Part shown: positions 1 through 8,276 of the stretch, one piece after another
Layout: each line of letters opens with the position of its first letter
Position numbering within the stretch: position 1 is the stretch's first letter
Assembly (NCBI RefSeq): GCF_001590925.1
Contig: NZ_BCTU01000033.1
Span: 22,866 to 86,865, forward strand
Direction of reading: 5' to 3'
Length of the DNA: 64,000 nucleotides
DNA from: Serratia plymuthica NBRC 102599
GTDB taxonomy: Bacteria > Pseudomonadota > Gammaproteobacteria > Enterobacterales > Enterobacteriaceae
Made by a program: the position numbers and the translations under genes
Notes under the pieces: generated by a model
What the model saw: the letters and a program-made list of their open reading frames with translations, nothing else
Database searches by the model: none
What the model was told of the DNA's origin: nothing

Positions 1-2
1 CC

Positions 3-1010
3 CTGCAACCGACGTCTCCGGCGGGTCTGGACAACTGGTACGATGAAAGTAAGCCCTGGGAAGCCGGTTTTATCAGTATCATGCGGGCCATTGCCGCACA
101 CACGCCAGACTCACCTCCGCCGGGTAAGGCCACGCTGCCTTCGCAGGAAAGCTTCCGGCTTGGACAGGTTGCCAGCATGGCGTTCTCACCGCGTGAGATC
201 TCCGCCATTAGCCAGCAGGACGAAAAAATCAAGCTCCAGCTGTTTGGCTTAGGCGTTTGGGGTGCTCAAGGCGCAATGCCGCTTCATCTTTCCGAATTGG
301 CCTACTCCCGCTACGAGCAGCACGATAAAACTCTTATAGACTTTGTGGATATATTTCACCACCGAGCCCTCAGCCTGTTTTATCGCGCCTGGTTTTTATC
401 GCAGGACACGGCCTCACTGGACCGCAAAGACGATGAGCGTTTCTCGTTTTATGTCGGCAGTCTGGTAGGACTTGATCCTGCCGAACTGCCCTCTGGACCG
501 CTTCCGATTCATACCCGACTGGCCTCTTCAGCACACCTTATTCGCGAAGCCCGCAACCCGGACGGTTTACTGGGCGCAATGCAGTATTACTTCGAAGTGC
601 CTGTTCGCATGGAGGAGTTTGAGCTGCAATGGATTTTTCTTGAAGGCAAAGATCAAACCGTACTCGGCGACGATCGCTACGCCACGCTATTGGGCGACGG
701 AGCCATTCTCGGTAACACGGTGCAGGACAGACAATACAAATTCAAATTGCTGATGGGCCCCTTGACGCTAGCCCAATACACACTGTTCAGTCCCTGGGGC
801 AGTGACTTGTCGGTGCTGCGCGAACTGGTGCGCAGCTTTATTGGTTTTGAATACGCATGGGACGTACAGCTGGTGCTGGCCGCCAATCAGGTCCCGCAAG
901 CCACGCTGGATGGCAGCCATCAGTTGGGTTACGCCTCTTGGCTTGAGCGAAACACATGCGATACGCCAGTCTTCGGCATGAGTTTCGAACCAGAAATGTA
1001 TCACCGCTAG
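3..1010 (+). CDS. tssG: T6SS baseplate protein TssG (5' end outside window)
   Basis: TssG (ImpH/VCA0111 family) is a cytoplasmic wedge component of the type VI secretion baseplate, working with TssE, TssF and TssK. The reading frame is open from base 3 with no stop or convincing start, and reads PWEAGFISIMRAIA before the methionine at 81, so the gene begins upstream. Family hallmarks are the FRLGQVASMAF segment, GVWGAQGAMPLHLSE, and DFVDIFHHRALSLFYRAW. The C-terminal half has the typical GPLTLAQY segment. It overlaps no well-supported gene and is followed directly by tssA. Family call is firm; the missing N-terminus means the full length cannot be judged. Confidence 0.9.
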   Translation: MQPTSPAGLDNWYDESKPWEAGFISIMRAIAAHTPDSPPPGKATLPSQESFRLGQVASMAFSPREISAISQQDEKIKLQLFGLGVWGAQGAMPLHLSELAYSRYEQHDKTLIDFVDIFHHRALSLFYRAWFLSQDTASLDRKDDERFSFYVGSLVGLDPAELPSGPLPIHTRLASSAHLIREARNPDGLLGAMQYYFEVPVRMEEFELQWIFLEGKDQTVLGDDRYATLLGDGAILGNTVQDRQYKFKLLMGPLTLAQYTLFSPWGSDLSVLRELVRSFIGFEYAWDVQLVLAANQVPQATLDGSHQLGYASWLERNTCDTPVFGMSFEPEMYHR

Positions 1011-1063
1011 CGGCTCCCTTCGGGACGATGAGGCCGCCACTCATGGATGAAAAAGAAGTCGTT

Positions 1064-2149
1064 ATGAATCAGAGATACAACCTGACTTGTTCAGATTATT
1101 ACCAACACCTTATGCAACCCATCGAGGGGAACGCCCCGTGCGGCGAGAGCCTCGACTATGATCCCGCTTTCATCATGCTGCAATCCAAGCTTCAGCCCAA
1201 GCTGGGTGTTGAGTACGGCAGTTTTTTTGAGGCCGCTGAGCCGATTAACTGGGCGGAAACCGAGCGTGAATGCCTCGCCCTGCTGAAAAAAAGCAAGGAT
1301 ATCAGGCTGATAATCATCCTGATACGCTGCCGGTTACGCAAGATTGGCCTCCTGGCCCTGTCGGAAGGCACCGAAGCTCTGCATGCCTTGCTTCACGCCT
1401 GGCCGGACGACCTCCATCCGCAGCTTCTGGACGAGGGAGAGTTTGCCCCCATTCTGCGCGCCAATGCCTTTGCCGAGCTGGAAGACGCTACGGGCCTGCT
1501 GGCAGACTTGCGAAACCAGTCGCTGCCCAAAGCTTCCGGGCTGCAAATCACCATCAAAGAATTTGAGAAGGCTCATCAGGTTCCACGTGAGGAAGGGGCA
1601 CTCTCTGACACCGCCGTCGCTGCACTGATCCATGAATGGCACATCAGCGCACGCGAAGGTCTTCGCCCGTTGACGCAAGCATCTCACTTCGTACTGCAGA
1701 TCAAGAAAACGCTCGCAGAAACGCTGGTACATGACGCGCCCGAACTTGATGGGCTGGATAATATTCTGGGGCTATTCACCCGCGAGTTTGGCAGTGAACT
1801 GCCCGCGGAAGCTGAAATCTTGCAGGAGACTATCCCCCAAGCGTACGCCGAGCAAGACGCCTTACCTGCACCCGCCGCTGAAACGCCTGTCGCCACTGAG
1901 AACGCCAACCTCTCTCTCCCTACAGCAGCGATATGTGCAGCGCCAGAAACGCGCCGCGGTATTGGCAGCCGCGCAGACGCGTTACACCGCCTGCAGGAAG
2001 TTCGCAGTTGGTTTGCCATGACCGAACCCAGCAGCCCATTAATTCAGATGCTGAAGTACGCCGAGGACAGCATCGGTAAAAACTTTGCCGACCTCTTAAA
2101 AATGTACCCCCCTGAAATTATCGCACTGATGAATCAAGAGAAGGAATAA
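1064..2149 (+). CDS. tssA: T6SS baseplate/cap protein TssA
   Basis: TssA contacts the T6SS baseplate and the growing sheath-tube end. The ImpA-like N-terminal domain is visible in the first ~110 residues (PIEGNAPCGESLDYDPAF; INWAETERECLALLKKSKDIRLIIIL). The C-terminus (SPLIQMLKYAEDSIGKNFADLLKMYPPE) is typical of the family. I chose the ATG at 1064, preceded by a purine-rich AAAAAGAAG, giving 361 aa. An ATG at 1043 is possible. The upstream frame starting at 956 would run into tssG and is unlikely. The stop codon overlaps the first ATG of the next gene by one base, so the genes are cotranscribed. Length is in the range of short TssA proteins. Confidence 0.85.
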   Translation: MNQRYNLTCSDYYQHLMQPIEGNAPCGESLDYDPAFIMLQSKLQPKLGVEYGSFFEAAEPINWAETERECLALLKKSKDIRLIIILIRCRLRKIGLLALSEGTEALHALLHAWPDDLHPQLLDEGEFAPILRANAFAELEDATGLLADLRNQSLPKASGLQITIKEFEKAHQVPREEGALSDTAVAALIHEWHISAREGLRPLTQASHFVLQIKKTLAETLVHDAPELDGLDNILGLFTREFGSELPAEAEILQETIPQAYAEQDALPAPAAETPVATENANLSLPTAAICAAPETRRGIGSRADALHRLQEVRSWFAMTEPSSPLIQMLKYAEDSIGKNFADLLKMYPPEIIALMNQEKE

Positions 2150-3141
2150 TGATGTTAAGGATCTCTCTCATTATGCTCTCAGCGCTCATTCTGTCGCCAG
2201 GTGCTGAGGCTGTCTGTACACTTGCCCGCGGCGCGCCAACCCCGCTGGCTATTCCTTCACAAGTGATTCATATTGCCGCCGATGCGCCAGTAGATACCTC
2301 AACACCTATCGCTCAGTACGATAGCCCGGCGGCGGGGCGGGACATTGGCTACGATGAATGTATCACCGGTACGGAATACGGCAAACGTACGCTGAACCTG
2401 TTTGGCCAAAACGCCTCGACAAAAATCTACCAAACCAATATTCCAGGTATCGGCATTAAATTGCTCGCGAGCAATGGCTCCGCTTTCGGTAACTTTCCTT
2501 CAACCAGCTACCTTAAATTTCCGAACGGCGAAACAATAGGTACTCTCGATATCCCCTCGCAGTCTTACTATCGCATCCAGTTTTTTAAAACCGTCGATAA
2601 TCTGCGCCTGAGTAACCCTTTGGGCGATATCGTTCTGCCACCCGGTACCATTGCTTACAACTATCTGATGACGGCAGATCCTGCCTCTTTCACCATGAAT
2701 CTGACCATCGGCGAAATGAAAGTGATCAGCACACCGACCTGCACTGCCGATAACGCGAAAATCATCAACTTTAACGATGTGACCCCTTCGCTGCTGAGCA
2801 GCGGCGTCACCCGCAATCTGGACTTCGCCATTACCTGCAAAAGCGACTATGGCTCCTATTCCGCCAAAGCATCGATTATCACAGGAACCCCCTCATCGGA
2901 CGCTTCCTATATCCGTGTAGAAGATGCTCTGGGCAACAAGGACCGGCTGGGAATAAGAATCACCGATAGTTCCGGTAAAACGATGAAGGTCGACGGCAGT
3001 ACCTCAGAACAAAAAACCGGTATCACCAGCCAGGGCCCCGCAGAATTTTCCTGGAACGCTACGTTGATTGCCACTAACAAGTCCGCCCCTGCCGGCGGAG
3101 TTTTCTCCGCCAGGGCGGAAATCGTTTTTGATATTAAGTAA
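2149..3141 (+). CDS. Secreted two-domain fimbrial-adhesin-like protein within the T6SS operon
   Basis: The product starts with a Sec signal peptide (hydrophobic core ~4-17, likely cut after AEA at residue 21). The mature part looks like a chaperone-usher tip adhesin. An N-terminal domain of ~170 residues carries the adhesin-type TNIPGIGIK segment (~96-104) and Cys23/Cys71. A C-terminal pilin-like domain (~195-330) carries Cys198/Cys230 and a beta-rich ending (GGVFSARAEIVFDIK). The four cysteines would form one disulfide per domain. No usher, periplasmic chaperone or major pilin lies nearby in the visible sequence, which is odd for a pilus subunit. ATGs at 2149 and 2152 are equally possible; both overlap or abut the tssA stop. 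Its role in or beside the T6SS is unknown. The adhesin fold is inferred from motif pattern only. Confidence 0.7.
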   Translation: MMLRISLIMLSALILSPGAEAVCTLARGAPTPLAIPSQVIHIAADAPVDTSTPIAQYDSPAAGRDIGYDECITGTEYGKRTLNLFGQNASTKIYQTNIPGIGIKLLASNGSAFGNFPSTSYLKFPNGETIGTLDIPSQSYYRIQFFKTVDNLRLSNPLGDIVLPPGTIAYNYLMTADPASFTMNLTIGEMKVISTPTCTADNAKIINFNDVTPSLLSSGVTRNLDFAITCKSDYGSYSAKASIITGTPSSDASYIRVEDALGNKDRLGIRITDSSGKTMKVDGSTSEQKTGITSQGPAEFSWNATLIATNKSAPAGGVFSARAEIVFDIK

Positions 3142-3153
3142 TAGAGTCTTTTC

Positions 3154-4515
3154 ATGGATCGAGAATATATGAATAACCCTGCAACAATTTTTATCAGCAT
3201 AGCCAGCTATCGTGATCCGGAATTATTGCCCACGCTGCGGGATATGCTGCGGCACGCTGCTCATCCTGAAAATCTCCATATCGCCATTTGTTGGCAGGAT
3301 GATGAAGAGCTGGAGATTTTCGAACAAGCCGGGCTGGAACCTGTGGGTAGCCGAACCGTCGCTGGCTATGAAGCATTGGCTTATCGCTATCGCCAGGCTC
3401 GAATCGACATTATTAGCGTACATTATTACGCCAGCAGGGGAGCCTGCTGGGCACGCAGCCTGGCAGAAACGCTGTTTGAGAACGAAAGCTATTTCCTGCA
3501 GATAGATTCCCATTGCCGCTTTACCCCCAACTGGGATGAAGAAATGATCGCCATGCTGCACCAACTGCGTGCGAAATCAGCGCTACCCATTATTTCTTCT
3601 TATCCCCCCGCTTATTCCCCTGGAGAAGACGAAGAAGCGAGCAAGAAGGCTTACGTCAGCCGTTTAATCTTCCGTGAATACAATCCGCAGGGAATACCGA
3701 TGTTCAGTTCCACGCCCTTTGAGGCAAGCGCACCGGTGCGCGGCAGCTACCTCGCAGGCGGGTTCATCTTTACCAGCGGTGATTTTGTTAAAACCGTCCC
3801 TAACGATCCGCAGATTTTCTTCGCCGGCGAAGAAATCGCCATGGCCGTGCGCTCATTCACGCACGGATACGATATCTACCATCCGCACAAACCGTTGCTC
3901 TGGCACTACTACCAACGTAAAGAGCACAACAAGGTCTGGGGCGATCATACCAATCAGGCTAAGGATGAGGGTGTGGTCGAGAAAGCGTGGTGGGAAAGGG
4001 ACAACATCTCGAAAAATCGTGTCAGAACACTGCTGGGCCTGGAGCCTGACAACGCCGCCAGTCTGAGCCCTTACGTGCTGGGAAGCCAGCGAACCCTGAG
4101 GCAATTTGAGTATCAGGCGGGCATTTACCTGAAAAATGGCACGGTGTTACCTGAAGTAATGGCGCCAGAATTGGTGAACTTTTTCACCCATGTCCCCACT
4201 GACGAAAACGAATGGATCAGCCGTCAGTCCGCCTACCACAAGAAAGCCCTCACGCTGAATAAGTCGGAATACAGTACCAGTGAACCGGATATGAGCGACC
4301 TGCATTTGAGCGTTTATAACGAGCAAAATGTCCTGCTGTATAAGCGCACGCTGGGGATCGCGGAGCTTGAGACGTTACGGGAAAAATCGCCAAATGACGA
4401 ACTGACCCTTTCAATCGAATTCAAAACCGCCAGTACGGTTCACCCCACCGTCGTACGGATATGCCCGTGGTCCACAACGTCGGGCTGGGGTGCGATCACG
4501 GAGAAAGCATGGTGA
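3154..4515 (+). CDS. Glycosyltransferase, GlcNAc (Skp1-type, PF11397-like) family
   Basis: The N-terminal ~290 residues match the GlcNAc-transferase family named after Dictyostelium Skp1 Gnt1, which transfers GlcNAc from UDP-GlcNAc. Visible marks are IFISIASYRDPEL at the N-terminus, SRGACWAR (~95-102), a DSH metal-binding triad (Asp118-His120) in the role of DxD, GSYLAGGFIFTSG (~197-209) and FFAGEE (~222-227). The last ~120 residues have no recognised domain. There is no signal peptide or membrane segment, so it should be cytoplasmic. Only 12 bases separate it from the adhesin-like gene, and its stop overlaps the next start. Start could also be the ATG at 3169; neither has a strong ribosome site. 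Donor and acceptor are unknown; it could modify the neighbouring secreted protein or a T6SS part. Confidence 0.75.
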   Translation: MDREYMNNPATIFISIASYRDPELLPTLRDMLRHAAHPENLHIAICWQDDEELEIFEQAGLEPVGSRTVAGYEALAYRYRQARIDIISVHYYASRGACWARSLAETLFENESYFLQIDSHCRFTPNWDEEMIAMLHQLRAKSALPIISSYPPAYSPGEDEEASKKAYVSRLIFREYNPQGIPMFSSTPFEASAPVRGSYLAGGFIFTSGDFVKTVPNDPQIFFAGEEIAMAVRSFTHGYDIYHPHKPLLWHYYQRKEHNKVWGDHTNQAKDEGVVEKAWWERDNISKNRVRTLLGLEPDNAASLSPYVLGSQRTLRQFEYQAGIYLKNGTVLPEVMAPELVNFFTHVPTDENEWISRQSAYHKKALTLNKSEYSTSEPDMSDLHLSVYNEQNVLLYKRTLGIAELETLREKSPNDELTLSIEFKTASTVHPTVVRICPWSTTSGWGAITEKAW

Positions 4516-6338
4516 AAAGCGAAACCTTCTTTTGCAGGCTGATTGGGATCGATACCCTGTTCTCTTTCGACGGGATCATTCCCTCCGCCGCAGATTTCCA
4601 GCTCAAGCTAACCTCGTTGATAGAGCAGCTCAATAAAGCTCTGCTGGCGGAAAACCAGCTGCAGGCAGAGAGCGAAGCGCTCTGCCAAGCCTTGTGCGGT
4701 TATTTCGACAGGCGTCTCACCAACGACCCACAGAATAACTCGTTATCCTGGCAACGTTATTCGCTGATGCATTACTTTTACGGCTACAACGAAAGCAAAG
4801 AGGCCCCATCCTTACCCGATCAGTTGGACGCCTTATTGCATAGCGACAGCGAAGTGATTTTCCGCTACGCCTGGAAACTACTGGCTCTCCTGATTCAGGT
4901 AGAAGGGCAAACTGAAGCCTTGGTTTCGCTCCGCTCAGCCTCCCGTGCCCGTTACTTTTCCCGCGTTCGTCCCGGCTTAGCGTCAGCGAAATCAGAACCC
5001 ACCCTCTGGGGAACGCAAAACGATACGCTTCCGGATTCGCCGCGTCTGATGGTGTATGTCATTGGGCCGTTTGCCGGTAAATGGTTTAGCCAATCCGACC
5101 TTTCCACCAGTAACGACAGTGGGATTGTTTGGGTTGTCGCTGAGCACGCGACGTCGCTTGTTAAACGACTCGCGCATTTGAAGGAAAACCACAGCTCGAT
5201 AGCTACCCTCGCCTTTTTCCCGCTGCTTGCCGACGGGTTTCAAAACAACGGGATCATGATTGAACAAATTACCGCGTGGCAGTATGCCTTTTCTTCCACA
5301 CGGCTTCCCGAACACCTGCCTTGCTTGCTGGGGTTGTATACGCGCCTGAGTCAACAGCGCTACCCACACGATCCCGATCGAGCAATCTGGACCGGAGGTT
5401 TGGTGGCTCCCCCCTACGGAGGTCTGAAGTTGGAACCCCGCCTTGTTGAGCTGATTGACGAGCTTGATGCCAGCGATGACGGCAACGATATTTACGCCAT
5501 ACAGCGACACGCGCTGGGCTCTACGTTCGTAGCCTGGCTTGCTGAAAATCGGATAATGAATGTTCTGCAAACTATGTTTGACAGTACACAGCTGGATCTC
5601 GCCGGCGTTACGCTGGCCGACCACGGGCAGGGATTCACCCGCCACGGCGCATGGTCCCTTTGGCTTGCGGAGAAGTACAGTATTCTGCCGGGCCTTTCCG
5701 CTTCAATTGCTATGCCTCCGCTGCCTATTATTCCCCTCCCGCCGAGAGTGGAAACAGCACCGCCTCTCCCCGGGCCTGTTCCGACGATCATTGCATTAAA
5801 ACCAGCCCGTCGACGTTGGCCGAAAATCACCGCACTCCTGATTCTGTTCACTTGCCTGGCGGGCGGATTGAGTTATTACCACTGGCCACATTGGGGGGGA
5901 ATACACGCCCCGTTGACCCAGCTAAAACCGTTTCGAGCACTCCTCAAGGAGCCCACTCCGGCCTCAGACGTCATCCAGTACACATTAAGTGGCACCGCCC
6001 CGCTGTTTGAAAATGGCAGCAGTAACCTGATGCCCGACAGCGAAAAGATGCTCGCTGAAATAGTGCCAAAGATGGTTCGTGCCCCAGAACAAATGTTCCT
6101 CATCATCGGCCATTCAGACAATACGGGATCCGCCGCCGTCAACCTGGCGCTTTCAACCGAGCGAGCCCGGGTCATTCGGGACTGGCTGGTTGAACACGGC
6201 AGCCTGTCAGCCAGTCAGTTCATCGTTGAAGGCGCGGGAAACTCCCGCCCGGTGGCCAGTAACGACACCCAAAAAGGACGTGCGCAAAACCGCCGCGTCG
6301 AGATCATTCCGTTATCAACGCAAAGCAATAAGGATTAA
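4509..6338 (+). CDS. T6SS-associated membrane protein with C-terminal OmpA peptidoglycan-binding domain
   Basis: 609 aa. Residues ~25-130 loosely resemble the cytoplasmic helical DotU/TssL domain (LCQALCGYFDRRL ... SWQRYSLMHYFYG). Residues ~180-400 form a domain I do not recognise. A proline-rich stretch leads to a single membrane segment (~438-457, LLILFTCLAGG), and residues ~495-605 are an OmpA-type domain (GHSDNTGS; LALSTERARVIRDWL; NRRVEI). Topology therefore is cytoplasmic N-terminus and periplasmic, peptidoglycan-anchoring C-terminus, as in evolved TssL proteins. Start at 4509 is preferred over 4461 because GGAG sits six bases upstream; it overlaps the glycosyltransferase stop by 7 bases. 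It may be the cluster's TssL-like anchor or an accessory anchor; the main tssL could lie outside the window. Confidence 0.7.
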   Translation: MVKSETFFCRLIGIDTLFSFDGIIPSAADFQLKLTSLIEQLNKALLAENQLQAESEALCQALCGYFDRRLTNDPQNNSLSWQRYSLMHYFYGYNESKEAPSLPDQLDALLHSDSEVIFRYAWKLLALLIQVEGQTEALVSLRSASRARYFSRVRPGLASAKSEPTLWGTQNDTLPDSPRLMVYVIGPFAGKWFSQSDLSTSNDSGIVWVVAEHATSLVKRLAHLKENHSSIATLAFFPLLADGFQNNGIMIEQITAWQYAFSSTRLPEHLPCLLGLYTRLSQQRYPHDPDRAIWTGGLVAPPYGGLKLEPRLVELIDELDASDDGNDIYAIQRHALGSTFVAWLAENRIMNVLQTMFDSTQLDLAGVTLADHGQGFTRHGAWSLWLAEKYSILPGLSASIAMPPLPIIPLPPRVETAPPLPGPVPTIIALKPARRRWPKITALLILFTCLAGGLSYYHWPHWGGIHAPLTQLKPFRALLKEPTPASDVIQYTLSGTAPLFENGSSNLMPDSEKMLAEIVPKMVRAPEQMFLIIGHSDNTGSAAVNLALSTERARVIRDWLVEHGSLSASQFIVEGAGNSRPVASNDTQKGRAQNRRVEIIPLSTQSNKD

Positions 6339-6351
6339 GAGAAACCCGCTT

Positions 6352-6843
6352 ATGAGCAAAAAACCAATGTCCTACCCTATTAATGAAGGCACTTTCGTGA
6401 CGCTGGAAAATCCAGAAGATCAGTCGATTAATATTCTTCGTTATATGGACGACGACCATAACCCCTACAACATTCTGATTAACCGCGCCACGCTGGAAAC
6501 AGATCAGACCGTAGATGACTTTTGCGAAAAGCAGTGGGAAAAAATGAAGCGTTCCGTGCCGGGATTCGAAGTGGAAGGGAAAAACCTGAAACATGAAATT
6601 GGCCCTGCAAAGCTGCCCGTGCTGCAGACCGCCAATAAATTCCTGGAGGACGGTGGCTGGGTCCGGCAGGTATCGTCCATTATTACGCTGCCTTGGCACC
6701 CTCAGCTCAACCCCGATTCTCGCAAACTGTTGGTGTTTACGTTGGCGGTAAACAATGATTTTACCGAAGCACAGCGCAAGCATTACGTGCGTATTATCAA
6801 CAGTTTTATTCCTGTAGAAGCCCCAATCAGCGTCGAAAATTGA
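6352..6843 (+). CDS. Eag-type T6SS effector chaperone (DUF1795/DcrB-like)
   Basis: 163 aa, fully soluble, with the DUF1795 pattern: YPINEGTFVTLENPEDQSINIL at the start, FCEKQWEKMKRSVPGF in the middle and a C-terminal YVRIINSFIP. Eag chaperones bind the N-terminal transmembrane regions of PAAR/Rhs effectors and load them onto VgrG. The gene starts at the ATG at 6352, 13 bases after the OmpA-protein stop; the longer frame from 6079 overlaps that gene and is not real. It is the last T6SS gene, and the usual partner effector does not follow: the next gene is dinB on the opposite strand. The client must be encoded elsewhere or upstream of the window. Confidence 0.8.
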   Translation: MSKKPMSYPINEGTFVTLENPEDQSINILRYMDDDHNPYNILINRATLETDQTVDDFCEKQWEKMKRSVPGFEVEGKNLKHEIGPAKLPVLQTANKFLEDGGWVRQVSSIITLPWHPQLNPDSRKLLVFTLAVNNDFTEAQRKHYVRIINSFIPVEAPISVEN

Positions 6844-6856
6844 GTCTTCTCCTCGT

Positions 6857-6890
6857 ACTGCACCAAGCCCCTTTTGGGGCGTGGTGCAGT
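6857..6890. repeat. Long perfect-arm hairpin after the T6SS operon
   Basis: ACTGCACCA (6857-6865) pairs perfectly with TGGTGCAGT (6882-6890). An inner GCCCC/GGGGC stem closes a TTTT loop, with one A/G mismatch between the two. No T-tract follows on either strand, so it is not a textbook intrinsic terminator. It may end or stabilise the T6SS mRNA. Confidence 0.6.
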
Positions 6891-6977
6891 AATTCCGGAC
6901 ACGACAATAACCTACAGCGTAGCTTGGCCGTTATCCTTGGCTCATCAAAGAAAGTCCGCACCTCTCGCCGGCCTTTT

Positions 6978-8039
6978 TTATTCCCACGGCAACAGCAGTT
7001 GCCGCTCAAGCTGCGGATCCAGCAGCGTTACGTGCAAGCCGACCAAGCGCACGCCACGGCCTTCCCGCCGCTCACGCCATGCCTGCCGCGCCACGTTGAG
7101 CAAATCGTCTTTATTCAGCACCGGCCAGACATGCTCCTGAGTGGTCTGCTGAAAATCCTGAAACTTCAGCTTCACGCCCTGCCGAGCGATATGCAGGTCC
7201 GGTTTCACCTTGCGCAGCCGCATTTCCAGCTCGGGATAGAGCTTGTCGACAATCAGCGCCTCGCAGTCTTCCCAGTCATGAATGTCTTCCGCCAGCGTGC
7301 GTTCCACCCCCACCGATTTACGCAGCCGCTCCGGCGAAACCTCACGCAGATCAATGCCCTGGCAGCGCTCCCACAGCACCCGGCCAAACTTGCCGAAGCG
7401 CTTGAGCAGCAGCGCCAGATCGTACTGCTGCACATCGGCGCAGGTGATTAGCCCCACGTCTTCCAACCGTTTGGCGGTCACTTTGCCCACGCCGGGGATT
7501 TTGCTCAGCGGCAGTTGCCGTAAAAAAGCCGGCACCTGCGCCGGCGTAATGACGTATTGCCCGTTCGGTTTGTTCAGCTCCGAGGCAATTTTGGCGAGGA
7601 ACTTGATCGGTGCGATGCCCGCAGAGGCCGTGAGATTAAGCTCTTCGGCAATCGCCTGGCGGATTTCCTGGGCGATCAGCGTCGCCGAACCGTTGCACTG
7701 GGTGCAGTCGGTCACGTCCAGATAGGCTTCGTCCAGCGACAGCGGTTCAATCAGCGAGGTGTAGCGGGCAAAAATTTCGCGAATGTGCAGCGAGGCTTCC
7801 TTGTACGCTGCCATGCGCCCTGGCAACAGCTTGAGGTGTGGGCACAGTTTGAGCGCCATCGCCGTCGACATGGCGCTGTGCACGCCATAGCGGCGTGCTG
7901 GGTAGTTGGCGGTGCTGATCACTCCGCGTCGGTCGGCGCTGCCGCCGATCGCCAACGGAATATCGCGCAGGCTGGGATCGTCGCGCATTTCTACCGCCGC
8001 GAAGAAGCAGTCCATATCGACATGAATGATTTTACGCAT
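6978..8039 (-). CDS. dinB: DNA polymerase IV (Y-family translesion polymerase)
   Basis: DinB copies damaged templates in the SOS response, in the cytoplasm with the beta clamp. The N-terminal catalytic motif [12 protein letters not shown] and the second acidic motif SLDEAYLD are intact, as is the helix-hairpin-helix region ([13 protein letters not shown]). The C-terminus QLLLPWE is a plausible clamp-binding tail. I start at the ATG at 8039 ([10 protein letters not shown]), giving 353 aa, which matches the family; an in-frame extension to 8090 would run through the LexA operator. It is a single-gene unit convergent with the T6SS operon. Confidence 0.96.
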   Translation of the reverse strand: MRKIIHVDMDCFFAAVEMRDDPSLRDIPLAIGGSADRRGVISTANYPARRYGVHSAMSTAMALKLCPHLKLLPGRMAAYKEASLHIREIFARYTSLIEPLSLDEAYLDVTDCTQCNGSATLIAQEIRQAIAEELNLTASAGIAPIKFLAKIASELNKPNGQYVITPAQVPAFLRQLPLSKIPGVGKVTAKRLEDVGLITCADVQQYDLALLLKRFGKFGRVLWERCQGIDLREVSPERLRKSVGVERTLAEDIHDWEDCEALIVDKLYPELEMRLRKVKPDLHIARQGVKLKFQDFQQTTQEHVWPVLNKDDLLNVARQAWRERREGRGVRLVGLHVTLLDPQLERQLLLPWE

Positions 8040-8055
8040 CGCGCCTCCAATAACA

Positions 8056-8071
8056 CTGTATAAGTATACAG
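8056..8071 (-). promoter_or_regulatory. LexA operator of dinB
   Basis: CTGTATAAGTATACAG fits CTG-N10-CAG with strong dyad symmetry, 16 bases upstream of the dinB start. LexA control of dinB is established in Enterobacterales. Confidence 0.9.
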
Positions 8072-8276
8072 CCAATAATCGAAAGCTCAAGACTCGGTGG
8101 ACATGGAAAAAACGGCGTTTGAGCCAGATATTTCCGCGTTGTTAAAAAAGCTTAATTTTTCAATAGTATGATTTCCGCTGACTTACTCTCTCATCCTTGT
8201 ACCCTATGGATTTCATGCGGCGGCTCACAAGGCTGCGGCTCGAAAGACGACGGGGACATCATAAAAGGTATTCCGC

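Noticed and set aside
956..1063. Upstream start for tssA overlapping tssG
   Set aside because: No ribosome site there, and the added residues do not resemble TssA N-termini; starts at 1043 or 1064 fit better.
6857..6890. TGCACCA ... TGGTGCA arms as an NtrC binding site
   Set aside because: NtrC needs the half sites about 7 bases apart; here they are separated by 16 bases with a paired stem, so an RNA hairpin is the better reading.
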